Part shown: one piece after another, positions 7,919-15,337 of the stretch
Position numbering within the stretch: the first letter of the stretch is position 1
Layout of the letters: each line of letters starts with the position of its first letter
Source of the DNA: an uncultured Collinsella sp.
Lineage (GTDB): Bacteria; Actinomycetota; Coriobacteriia; Coriobacteriales; Coriobacteriaceae
Length of the DNA: 64,000 nucleotides
Assembly (NCBI GenBank): GCA_902470365.1
Contig: CABRFZ010000002.1
Location: forward strand, 62,001 to 126,000
Reading direction: 5' to 3'
Translations under genes and position numbers: made by a program
The notes under the pieces: generated by a model
Database searches by the model: none
What the model was told of the DNA's origin: nothing
The model's input: only the letters and a program-made list of their open reading frames with translations

Positions 7919-8881
7919 ATGCACGCAACTGATTTTGGTCGCACGCTCATCATCGCCAACCCAGCCGCCCAGTCGGGTGCGGCGCGCGAAGTTGCCGAGC
8001 GCCTGCAGCGCTTTTTGGACATGACCGCACGTGCATCCCAGTTTGACCTGGTGCTGACCGAGCGCATGGGACACGCCAAGGAACTGGCCGCACAGGCTCA
8101 GGGCTACCGCACGGTTATCGCACTCGGCGGCGACGGCGTAATCCACGAGGTTGTCAACGGGCTTATGACGCAAGATGAGGCGGTCCGGCCCGCTCTTGCC
8201 GTCCTGCCCGTGGGCTCCGGCAACGATTTTGCCCAGACGCTCGGCATCGACGATTTCTCCGGCAAGGATTTTGGCGCGCTGCTCACCTGCGAGCTGCAGC
8301 ACCAGGATATCGGGCGGATTCGCTCGTGGAGCCCTGCGAGCGGCAGCGGCGAGGCTGCCGTTGAGTACTACGACCAGACGCTTTCGGTCGGCATCGATGC
8401 CGCCATCGGTCTGGGCACCACCGAGCTGCGCAAAAAGACCGGCTTGACAGGCGCGCCGCTCTACACCCTCTCGGGACTTGAGCAGTTTGGCCTACGCTAT
8501 CGCAACTACCCCATGACAGTCAGCTTTGACGGGGCGCCCGCCGAGCGCGTAAGGGCGATCATCATGGCGATTCAGCTGGGCCCCACCTATGGCTCGGGCT
8601 ATCGCATCTGTCCCGATGCCGACCCCCGCGACGGCATGCTCGACGTCTGCTACGCCTGCGGCCCCGCCCCTCGTGCGGTTGCCCTTCCTATGTTTCTTTC
8701 GGCCAAGGACGGCCACCATACCAAGCTGCCGCCGGTTCGCATGCGTCGTTGCCGTCATGCCGAGCTCACGTTCGAGGAGCCCGACTACCCCATCCAAGCC
8801 GACGGCGAGCCCATCGTCGCCTCGCGCATCGAGGTCGACGTCCTCGGCGGAGCCCTCCACGTCTGGCGCCCCACCCACTAG
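7919..8881 (+). CDS. Diacylglycerol/lipid kinase family protein (DagK/YegS-like)
   Basis: This 320-residue cytoplasmic lipid kinase would phosphorylate diacylglycerol or a related lipid. The catalytic domain is shown by TLIIANPAAQSGAA at the start, the nucleotide loop GGDGVIHEVVNGL and PVGSGNDFAQTLG. The C-terminal half has the usual beta-sandwich pattern with DPRDGMLDVCY and QADGEPI. ATG at 7919 is chosen because CGGGAG lies 7 bases upstream; the longer frame has no ribosome site. It follows the CLC gene by 87 bases and may share its transcript. Confidence 0.88.
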   Translation: MHATDFGRTLIIANPAAQSGAAREVAERLQRFLDMTARASQFDLVLTERMGHAKELAAQAQGYRTVIALGGDGVIHEVVNGLMTQDEAVRPALAVLPVGSGNDFAQTLGIDDFSGKDFGALLTCELQHQDIGRIRSWSPASGSGEAAVEYYDQTLSVGIDAAIGLGTTELRKKTGLTGAPLYTLSGLEQFGLRYRNYPMTVSFDGAPAERVRAIIMAIQLGPTYGSGYRICPDADPRDGMLDVCYACGPAPRAVALPMFLSAKDGHHTKLPPVRMRRCRHAELTFEEPDYPIQADGEPIVASRIEVDVLGGALHVWRPTH

Positions 8882-8889
8882 CCATCCCT

Positions 8890-8958
8890 AAGTTGCGGTG
8901 AAATAGGGACTGTTTATGCAGCTAAAGCCGCAAAACAGTCCCTATTTCACCGCAACTT
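8890..8958. repeat. Long perfect inverted repeat (family 1, copy A)
   Basis: Two 26-base arms (8890-8915 and 8933-8958), beginning AAGTTGCGGTGAAATAGGG, are perfectly complementary around a 17-base loop. The element lies between the convergent ends of the kinase and release-factor-like genes and could end transcription on both sides, but it has no flanking T-run. The same arm sequence recurs at 29738-29804. Confidence 0.85.
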
Positions 8959-8968
8959 ATTGAGAAGA

Positions 8969-9349
8969 TCATTCCTCCCCGCCAGGCTTGCGACGGTTGG
9001 CCTTTTTAATCGCGTTGAAGTGCTTGTCGTTGAGTCTGCGCTGGCGCGAGCGCTGTGGCACCTTGGTCTTTACGCGTCGGCGCGGCGGACGGCCACGACG
9101 CTCAAGCTCTGCCCTCAGCTTACGCAGACAGCTTGCACGGTTCTGGAACTGGCTGCGGCTCTCGCGCGCCGTCACGGTAATCCCCGTGGGCCCATGTTTC
9201 ATGCGCACCGCCGAGTCCGTCGTGTTCACGCCCTGTCCGCCCGGACCCGTCGCGCGAAACACCTGTACCTCGCAATCGCGCGCCAGCTCCTCGACCGACA
9301 TCTCGGCATAGCGCGCATACTCGCGCCATCCCATCTTGTTCTCATCCAT
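8969..9349 (-). CDS. Stand-alone peptide chain release factor-like protein (GGQ domain)
   Basis: This 126-residue protein holds only the class I release-factor catalytic domain. It has the peptidyl-tRNA hydrolysis motif GPGGQGVNTTDSAVRM near residue 36, then ARESRSQFQNR, and ends in a highly basic tail (RRRVKTKVPQRSRQRR). It lacks codon-recognition domains, which places it with RF-H/ArfB-like ribosome rescue proteins that release stalled chains, with the tail probably binding in the empty mRNA channel. ATG at 9349 has GGGGAGG 7 bases upstream. Which subfamily it belongs to is uncertain. Confidence 0.82.
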   Translation of the reverse strand: MDENKMGWREYARYAEMSVEELARDCEVQVFRATGPGGQGVNTTDSAVRMKHGPTGITVTARESRSQFQNRASCLRKLRAELERRGRPPRRRVKTKVPQRSRQRRLNDKHFNAIKKANRRKPGGEE

Positions 9350-9374
9350 ATCAACACCTCCCCTCATACAAAAA

Positions 9375-9405
9375 ATGTGACAAAGGGACAGTCCCTTTGT
9401 CACAT
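9375..9405. repeat. Perfect 31-base palindrome, REP-like
   Basis: ATGTGACAAAGGGAC and its exact complement flank a single central A. The palindrome lies between the xpt stop and the start of the release-factor-like gene. Its core GGGACAGTCCC recalls REP palindromes associated with RAYT transposases in other phyla. No such transposase gene is present here. Confidence 0.8.
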
Positions 9406-9432
9406 CGCATACCAATCGCTTGTGCTGCGCGC

Positions 9433-10011
9433 CTAGGCGAACGTGATCTCGCCGTTCTCGCAGTCCATTTCGGCGATACGGGCCAGGCTCTCAACGCGGA
9501 AGCCGCGCTCGCGGAGCTTATCGCCACCGCCCTGGAAGCCCTTCTCCACGGCAATGCCGATGCCGGCAACCTCGGCGCCCGCAGCCTCGCAGATCTTAAT
9601 AAGGCCCTCAAGCGCGCAACCGTTGGCCAGGAAGTCGTCGATAATCAGGACCTTGTCGCCCTCGGACAGGAAGCGCTTGCCAACGATGACCGGATACTCC
9701 TTCTGCTTGGTAAAGGAATAGATGGTCGTGGCATACTGCTCGCCGTCAAGGTTGATGGACTGTGCCTTCTTGGCAAAGACTACCGGCACGCCGCCAAAAT
9801 GCTGGGCTGCGATGCAAGCCATGCCAATGCCCGAAGCCTCGATCGTCAGGATCTTGTTGATCTCGACACCCTCGAACAGACGGGCCCACTCGGCACCCAT
9901 GTGGTCGAACAGCTCAACGTCGCACTGGTGGTTGAGGAAGGCATCAACCTTAAGGACGTTACCGGCCTTTACGATGCCGTCATGGCGAATACGATCCTCA
10001 AGCTCCTGCAT
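9433..10011 (-). CDS. xpt: Xanthine phosphoribosyltransferase
   Basis: This 192-residue salvage enzyme converts xanthine and PRPP to XMP. The PRPP-binding loop is VLIIDDFLANG near residue 125, and the N-terminal half with TIEASGIGMACIAAQHFG and VVFAKKAQSINL matches Gram-positive Xpt. The length is normal. ATG 10011 follows a GAGAAGGGG ribosome site. The 157-base leader upstream shows no purine riboswitch core, so regulation is unknown. A downstream gene (release-factor-like) is separated by the 31-base palindrome. Confidence 0.92.
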   Translation of the reverse strand: MQELEDRIRHDGIVKAGNVLKVDAFLNHQCDVELFDHMGAEWARLFEGVEINKILTIEASGIGMACIAAQHFGGVPVVFAKKAQSINLDGEQYATTIYSFTKQKEYPVIVGKRFLSEGDKVLIIDDFLANGCALEGLIKICEAAGAEVAGIGIAVEKGFQGGGDKLRERGFRVESLARIAEMDCENGEITFA

Positions 10012-10168
10012 GGCGCAACCCCTTCTCGCGGCAACGATACCGCGCGATTAATAAACGTTGTTCGATAGTCTACCACGGACCGACCCCCGCCCGTCCCACA
10101 AGCCGCATCGCACCACAAACCAGTCTTTTTGGAATAGCGCGAAGCGTGGCGGACAGCCACCTAACACG

Positions 10169-11473
10169 CTAATGGCGGGCGCGCACCCTCACCAAACGCA
10201 CCATGGCGAGCGCAAAGCCCACAGCGGCCACAGCCATCAACACATAGAACACCGAACGGAAACCAAACAAGAACACATCCGGACGGCCTGCAACAAAACT
10301 GGTCACGGCCTCGCCCATCGCCACGCTCATCTGCCCATACAGGATATTCGACGCCACCGTAATGCCGAGTGCCATGCCGGCGTAGCGCGCCAAGCTGCCC
10401 AAGCTGCCCGCAAAACCGAGCGCTTCGCGCGGAGCCGAGCCCATATACAGCGAGTTATTGGGGCTTTGGAAAATCGATGTACCGCACGACATAAATGCGA
10501 CGCAGCACACAATCACGAGGATGGAAGAGTGCTCGTCGAGCGTGCTTACCGCAAAGAGACCGCACACGTACACGCCCAGGCCAACCGCCGTTGGACCCTC
10601 GCAGCCAACACGGTCCGAAACCGTTCCCGAAAGCGGGCCGATAAAGGCATTCACCATTGGCAGCGCCAAAAAGAGCAGTCCAGAGATGTCGGAACCAAAC
10701 CCATGCGCATCCTGAAAATAGAACGGAAGAATAAACTCGGATGCGCCAATACCAACGAACACGATGAGCATGCAGGCAAGGTTGATGGTGAAGGCCGAAT
10801 TTGCAAAGCAGCGACGCGCGGCCTCCGCCAGCGACATGGGGCGCTCGCCGGCCTCCGGCTTAACATGCGGCAGCGTGTAAAGCCCCACGATAAACGAGAT
10901 GACGCCAATGGGCAGGTTGATGAGGAAGATGCTCTCCCAGGGAAAGCTTGCCACCAGCATGCCGCCGAGCACGGGGCCACACATCATGCCGAGGGCCACG
11001 AAGGTCGCGAGAATACCCATAGCACGACCGCGCTCGCGCGCCGGAAACGACTCGGTGATGATACCCATGTTGTTAGCCATGGCCGCCGCGCAACCGACGC
11101 CCTGAACAATGCGTGCCAGGATAAGAACCTCGAGCGAGGCCGAAAGGCCGCACAGCAGCGAGCCGACCGTAAAGACGATGACACCCAGCTGGAATACGCC
11201 CACCTTGCCGCGCACGTCGCCCAGGCGGCCAAACGGCAACATGGCCACGCATGTCGCAAGCAGGTACACCGAACTCACCAGCTGAATGCGATCGAGGCCC
11301 ACGCCCAGCTCCTTTTGCATCACGGGCAGCGCCACGGTCACGACGGTCGAATCCAGACACACCATAAACGTCATGATGAGCACGGTAAACAGAATCGCCC
11401 ATTTATTCTTGCCATGGGTGTCGCCCTCAAGGGCAATGTGCTCGCGGCGCAGCTGCTCTGCGGTTTTCTCCAT
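10169..11473 (-). CDS. MFS multidrug exporter, DHA2 (EmrB/QacA) type
   Basis: This membrane transporter of 434 residues shows the DHA motif C region and antiporter signatures: LDSTVVTVALPVMQKEL at the first helix, FGRLGDVRGK (motif A loop) and GPVLGGMLVASFPWESIFLIN. A cytoplasmic N-terminus of about 25 residues precedes the helices. Substrates are unknown; such proteins use the proton gradient to expel drugs or organic ions. ATG at 11473 gives 6-base spacing to AAAGG, better than the ATG two codons upstream. It sits alone between two terminators. Confidence 0.85.
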   Translation of the reverse strand: MEKTAEQLRREHIALEGDTHGKNKWAILFTVLIMTFMVCLDSTVVTVALPVMQKELGVGLDRIQLVSSVYLLATCVAMLPFGRLGDVRGKVGVFQLGVIVFTVGSLLCGLSASLEVLILARIVQGVGCAAAMANNMGIITESFPARERGRAMGILATFVALGMMCGPVLGGMLVASFPWESIFLINLPIGVISFIVGLYTLPHVKPEAGERPMSLAEAARRCFANSAFTINLACMLIVFVGIGASEFILPFYFQDAHGFGSDISGLLFLALPMVNAFIGPLSGTVSDRVGCEGPTAVGLGVYVCGLFAVSTLDEHSSILVIVCCVAFMSCGTSIFQSPNNSLYMGSAPREALGFAGSLGSLARYAGMALGITVASNILYGQMSVAMGEAVTSFVAGRPDVFLFGFRSVFYVLMAVAAVGFALAMVRLVRVRARH

Positions 11474-11500
11474 ATCCATCCTTTCGAGTGGCGCAACGCA

Positions 11501-11545
11501 AAAACGGGGCCCCGATCGCCTGCGAACAGTCGCGATTGGGGTCCC
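11501..11545 (-). terminator. Rho-independent terminator after metY
   Basis: Read leftward, a 14-bp stem (arms 11532-11545 and 11506-11519, two A-C mismatches) is followed by GTTTTTG. It lies 68 bases beyond the metY stop and separates metY from the MFS gene. Confidence 0.75.
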
Positions 11546-11613
11546 GCCTACGGAATCGGAACTAAAGGTCGCCGAAGCCTTCTGCCAGCATCGGCACCTT
11601 GTAGGAAGCTAGC

Positions 11614-12897
11614 CTAGCACTGCTCGAGTGCCTGCTCAAGGTCGGCAATCAGATCGGCCGTGTCCTCGAGACCGCACGACAGGCGCACCATGTCGGCGGA
11701 GATGCCACAGGCGATGAGCTCCTCATCGTTCATCTGGCGATGCGTGGCATTAGCGGGATGCAGGCAGCAAGTGCGGGCGTCGGCCACGTGCGTGGCGATC
11801 TGGGCGAGCTTGAGACTCTTCATAAAGGTCTCGGCCGCCGCGCGACCACCGTTAAAGCCAAAGCTCACAACGCCGCAGGTACCGTTGGGCATGTACTTCT
11901 GAGCGATGTCATAGTACTTATCGCCCTCCAGGCCCGGATAGCTCACGAAGCGTACCTTGGGATGGCTCTGCAGGAACTTGGCAACGGCTAGACCATTCTC
12001 ACAATGGCGCGGCATGCGCACGTGCAGGCTCTCGAGCGAGCTGTTCAGGAAGAATGCCGCCTGCGGGTTCTGCATGGGACCAAGGTCGCGCATGAGCTGC
12101 GCGGTGGCCTTGGTAATGAAGGCGCCCTCGCGACCGAACTTCTCGGCATAGGTCACGCCGTGGTAGCTCTCGTCGGGCGTGGTGAGACCCGGGAACTTGT
12201 CCGCATGAGCCATCCAGTCAAACTGACCGTGGTCGACGATCACGCCGCCCAGGTAGGCAGCATGTCCATCCATGTACTTGGTGGTGGAGTGCGTAACGAT
12301 GTCGGCGCCCCACTCAAAGGGACGGCACATCACGGGCGTCGGGAAGGTGTTGTCGACCATCAACGGCACGCCGTGGTCATGCGCGGCCTTGGCAAAGCGC
12401 TCAATATCGAGCACGGCGAGGGCGGGATTGGCGATGGTCTCGCCAAAGACGAGCTTGGTGTTGGGCTGGAAGGCTGCCTCGAGCTCCTCATCGGTACAGT
12501 CGGGGGCAACGAAGGTGCAGGTCAGCCCCATACGGCCCATGGTGTGGGCGAGCAAGTTGTACGTACCGCCGTAGATGGCAGAGCTTGCGACCACGTGATC
12601 GCCAGCACCGGCAACGTTAAAGATCGCAAGGAAGTTCGCAGCCATGCCCGAGCTCGTGAGCATCGCAGCGGTACCGCCCTCCATCTCGCAGATCTTGGCA
12701 GCAACCAGATCGCACGTGGGATTCTGCAGACGGCTGTAGAAGTAGCCCGACTCCTCCAGGTCAAACAGCTTGCCCATGTGCTCGGACGTGTCGTACTTCC
12801 ACGTGGTGGACTGGTAGATGGGCACCTGGCGCGGCTCCGCGTCGCCCGGGCGATAGCCGCCCTGAACACATGTGGTACCGATAGTCTGCTCGCTCAT
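11614..12897 (-). CDS. metY: O-acetylhomoserine sulfhydrylase / aminocarboxypropyltransferase
   Basis: This 427-residue PLP enzyme of the Cys/Met metabolism family makes homocysteine from O-acetylhomoserine and sulfide. The PLP lysine lies in THSTTKYMDGHAAYLGG near residue 208. Other family segments are YSRLQNPTCDLVAAKICEMEGG, LTSSGMAANF and the C-terminal LSCGLEDTADLIADLEQAL. The length and the long N-terminal region fit MetY rather than cystathionine gamma-synthase. A terminator follows. The upstream 230 bases hold divergent promoters, and no SAM riboswitch was recognised. Confidence 0.92.
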   Translation of the reverse strand: MSEQTIGTTCVQGGYRPGDAEPRQVPIYQSTTWKYDTSEHMGKLFDLEESGYFYSRLQNPTCDLVAAKICEMEGGTAAMLTSSGMAANFLAIFNVAGAGDHVVASSAIYGGTYNLLAHTMGRMGLTCTFVAPDCTDEELEAAFQPNTKLVFGETIANPALAVLDIERFAKAAHDHGVPLMVDNTFPTPVMCRPFEWGADIVTHSTTKYMDGHAAYLGGVIVDHGQFDWMAHADKFPGLTTPDESYHGVTYAEKFGREGAFITKATAQLMRDLGPMQNPQAAFFLNSSLESLHVRMPRHCENGLAVAKFLQSHPKVRFVSYPGLEGDKYYDIAQKYMPNGTCGVVSFGFNGGRAAAETFMKSLKLAQIATHVADARTCCLHPANATHRQMNDEELIACGISADMVRLSCGLEDTADLIADLEQALEQC

Positions 12898-13128
12898 ATC
12901 TTGCTCCCTTGCCTGGGTTTTAGTTTTATTCGGTTCACGATACCGCTACCCTGCACCCCTCTCAACCCATCCCCAAGGTAGGTTATGGGACAAATTGATT
13001 AGGGGTATTAATCTCAGGCCTTGGGCATTTGCTCGATAGATAAAAATGAGGCATCCATGAAGCTCTCGATGATTACACGCACCGTCACGGGTACCATAGG
13101 CGGGTACACCGTGACCAAGGAGACAACG

Positions 13129-13575
13129 ATGAAGCAAATCGATACGGCCCAGCTCGACATCACCGCCTGTCAGGCTCAGGCTGCCGAATACCACGCCCGT
13201 GGCTTTAACTGCGCCCAGGCCGTCGCCTGCACGCTCGCGCCCTCCGTCGGGCTCGACCCCCAGGTCGCCTTTACCCTCACCGAGGGCTTTGGCGCCGGCA
13301 TGGGCGGCATGACCGAAACCTGCGGCGCCATCTCGGGCGCCGTGGCCATCATGGGCTTTGTAATGAGCGACGGCATGGAAAACCCCAAGACCAAAGGCCA
13401 GACCTACAAGCTGTCGCGCGAAATCGCCAAGCGTTTTGGCGAGAAGAACACGACGACCGTCTGCGGCACGCTCAAGGGCATCGGATCGGATAAGGGTCCG
13501 CTCCGCAGCTGCCCCGGCTGCATCGACGATGCCGTCGAAATCGCCTGTGATGTGCTAAAGCAGCTCGCCGAGTAA
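13129..13575 (+). CDS. C_GCAxxG_C_C family (putative redox/metal) protein
   Basis: This 148-residue protein has the family's spaced cysteines: FNCAQAVACTL near residue 25, then ETCGAISGAVAIMG, then VCGTLKG and RSCPGCIDDAVEIA. The helical, cysteine-patterned family is common in anaerobes and is thought to bind a metal or carry redox-active cysteines, but its role is unproven. ATG 13129 is used because AAGGAG lies 6 bases upstream; the longer frame starting at 13021 is poorly supported. It faces the YigZ gene and shares a bidirectional terminator with it. Confidence 0.8.
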   Translation: MKQIDTAQLDITACQAQAAEYHARGFNCAQAVACTLAPSVGLDPQVAFTLTEGFGAGMGGMTETCGAISGAVAIMGFVMSDGMENPKTKGQTYKLSREIAKRFGEKNTTTVCGTLKGIGSDKGPLRSCPGCIDDAVEIACDVLKQLAE

Positions 13576-13593
13576 ACGACAGCAACAGAAAAA

Positions 13594-13640
13594 CGACGGC
13601 CGGCGCGCTTGGGATCCATCCAAAAGCACGCCGGCCGTCG
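13594..13640. terminator. Bidirectional terminator hairpin
   Basis: CGACGGCCGGCG (13594-13605) and CGCCGGCCGTCG (13629-13640) form a perfect 12-bp stem between two convergent genes. An A-run precedes it, serving as a T-run on the minus strand. It ends only 3 bases before the yigZ stop. Confidence 0.75.
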
Positions 13641-13643
13641 CCG

Positions 13644-14282
13644 TTAGAACTCGGCAAATTCGGGAGCGCCGACCTCGATCTCCTCGCGCCCCGCCATAAG
13701 CTCGCGCATCTTGGCGCAAAACGACTCCTGCTCCCCTGCCTTAAACACCAAGTGAAGTGTCACGGTATCCGCGTAATCGGTATCCGAAACCTTGGCACCC
13801 GAATCCTGGGCCAAGCGAAGCACCTGCTCATACTGCGGATAGGCCACATGCACGTCAACAGGCGCAACACTTGTCATCTCGACGACCTGCCCGGACTCCT
13901 GAGCCGAGGCCACCGCCGCCTGCGTCGCCGCGGTATAGGCACGCACCAAGCCACCAGGCCCCAACAGCGTGCCGCCAAAATAGCGCGTCACCACGCAGCA
14001 AACATTTTTGAGCCCCGCGCCGCGCAGCACCTCGAGTGTCGGCATACCGCTCGTTCGGCTCGGCTCACCATCATCGCTCTGGCGCTCGCGTCCATCGACC
14101 AAAATCCACGCGGGAACATTGTGTCGAGCGTCGTAATGACGCTTGCGAACCATCTCAATAAAGGCATTCGCCTCATCCTCGGACTCAATATGGACCAGCT
14201 GGGCAATAAACCGACTCTTGCGGTCCACAAACTCGCCCGAAGCCTCAATATTCGATTGCAGAGTAAAATAGCTGTCCAACAA
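13644..14282 (-). CDS. yigZ: YigZ/IMPACT family protein
   Basis: This 212-residue cytoplasmic protein matches the UPF0029 family: FVDRKSRFIAQLVHIESEDEANAF, the conserved SDDGEPSRTSGMPTLEVLRG, and VTRYFGGTLLGPGGLVRAY, then a ferredoxin-like C-terminal domain. The family is linked to translation regulation, but its bacterial role is not settled. The start is TTG, either 14282 or 14279; GAGGGG stands just upstream. It converges on the C_GCAxxG_C_C gene. Confidence 0.88.
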   Translation of the reverse strand: MLDSYFTLQSNIEASGEFVDRKSRFIAQLVHIESEDEANAFIEMVRKRHYDARHNVPAWILVDGRERQSDDGEPSRTSGMPTLEVLRGAGLKNVCCVVTRYFGGTLLGPGGLVRAYTAATQAAVASAQESGQVVEMTSVAPVDVHVAYPQYEQVLRLAQDSGAKVSDTDYADTVTLHLVFKAGEQESFCAKMRELMAGREEIEVGAPEFAEF

Positions 14283-14372
14283 AGCCCCTCAACAACAAGC
14301 AAAGCAACAAACAGCCTCAATAATACGGCAAAGGCCGTACCGATAACCCCGGTAAATAGAACGGCAACGTCA

Positions 14373-14618
14373 ATGACCAGGCAAAAACAGCGAGATGCCA
14401 AGAACGGAACCGCCGATGATTCCGCCAACGAAAGCGAGAACCCGTCAGCGCGAGCAAGGTGCCTTGAAAGACGAGATTACAACAAAAAAGAGGGCGTTTA
14501 TGACCAGGCAAAGAAAGCGAGACGGCGTCAGCTGAGTCGATTTGGCCCGAAAGAGGAGGGAGCACGCCTTATGGCGGCGACCGACGAATGAGCGCCAAAT
14601 CGGCCAGCTGACGCCGTC
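14373..14618. repeat. Duplicated 23-mer plus long inverted repeat downstream of rnpB
   Basis: A 23-base sequence starting ATGACCAGGCAAA occurs at 14373-14395 and again at 14500-14522, differing at two bases. The second copy overlaps the left arm of an inverted repeat (14521-14546 with 14594-14618) whose arms share GACGGCGTCAGCTG. On the minus strand this lies directly after RNase P RNA, so the hairpin and its pyrimidine-rich flank may terminate or process that transcript. The rest of the 14283-14635 gap shows no convincing gene. Confidence 0.65.
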
Positions 14619-14635
14619 GCAGCGTCGACAAGAAA

Positions 14636-14997
14636 GCTGAGTGGGCCTATAAGCCGGGTTCTGTCGTGAACGGTCATTTATCTTGTCTGCACGTTACCGT
14701 GCAGCTCCACGCACGCTACCCGAACGCGGACCGGGCCGGCCCATAGCGTTCCTATTCGCGCTTGCTCCGGATGGGGCTTGCCAAGCCGCCGTGTTGCCAC
14801 GACGCTGGTGGTCTCTTACACCACCGTTTCAGCTTTTCCCTTTACGCCTTGCGGCGCAGGTGGGAGTCTTCTTTTCTGCGGCGCTTTCCGTCGGATCACT
14901 CCGCCCGGCCGTTAGCCGGCATCCCGCCCTCTGGAGCCCGGACTTTCCTCACGCGTGCCGCAAGCAGCACATCGCGCGACCGTCTGGCCCACTCAGC
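14636..14997 (-). ncRNA. rnpB: RNase P RNA, bacterial class A
   Basis: The RNA subunit that cleaves pre-tRNA leaders is read leftward. The conserved 5' segment GAGGAAAGTCCGGGCTCC lies at 14950-14933, and the conserved 3' segment ACAGAACCCGGCTTAT at 14664-14649. The P1 helix closes the molecule through GCTGAGTGGGCC (14997-14986) and GGCCCACTCAGC (14647-14636), giving about 362 nt. A likely extended -10 (TGCTACACT) lies about 10 bases upstream of the 5' end. The ends are set from P1 pairing and could shift by a few bases. Confidence 0.95.
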
Positions 14998-15282
14998 AGT
15001 GCAAGAGTGTAGCACACCGTTGTCACAGGCAATGGCACAACACAAGCGTTCGACACGATAAACCAAGAACCACGCTATGCAGTACAATAGTATCGTCGAT
15101 GGGCAACGTCGTCAGTCGAGACGCGACCGCGCTCCGCACCCCTCCGTCTACTCGGTGCGTTCCCGCCTCCTCCCCGAGGCGGGATGTCGGCATTTTTCAT
15201 GCACCGACAACCAAATAGCCCGTGAACAGCCTAGGCGGCATTGCACACGGGCGGCATCGCGCACCTCAGCAACAAATGCAAA
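14998..15282. other. Intergenic region between rnpB promoter and rpsA terminator
   Basis: No gene is supported here. The left part holds the rnpB promoter. On the plus strand a TACAAT element near 15079 is followed about 80 bases later by an 8-bp GC hairpin (15162-15183) and a T-run at 15192-15196. This could mark a small RNA of about 110 nt, but no known RNA family, including SRP RNA, was recognised. Confidence 0.3.
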
Positions 15283-15313
15283 AAGGGACCCGTCCATTGC
15301 GGACGGGTCCCTT
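15283..15313 (-). terminator. Rho-independent terminator of rpsA
   Basis: AAGGGACCCGTCC and GGACGGGTCCCTT form a perfect 13-bp stem with a 5-base loop. Read leftward it is followed by TTTGC. It lies 25 bases beyond the rpsA stop. Confidence 0.92.
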
Positions 15314-15337
15314 AAAACAAGTGATCGTCAAACCGAT

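Noticed and set aside
10012..10168. Purine riboswitch in front of xpt
   Set aside because: The conserved purine-aptamer core was not found in the xpt leader.
14283..14428. Hydrophobic minus-strand frame upstream of yigZ
   Set aside because: It starts at a TTG without a ribosome site, overlaps yigZ in another frame, and a neighbouring frame is equally membrane-like by chance.
15079..15200. SRP RNA or 6S RNA on the plus strand
   Set aside because: A -10-like element and a hairpin are present, but the SRP GGAA/AGCA loop and a 6S-like long bulged duplex are absent.
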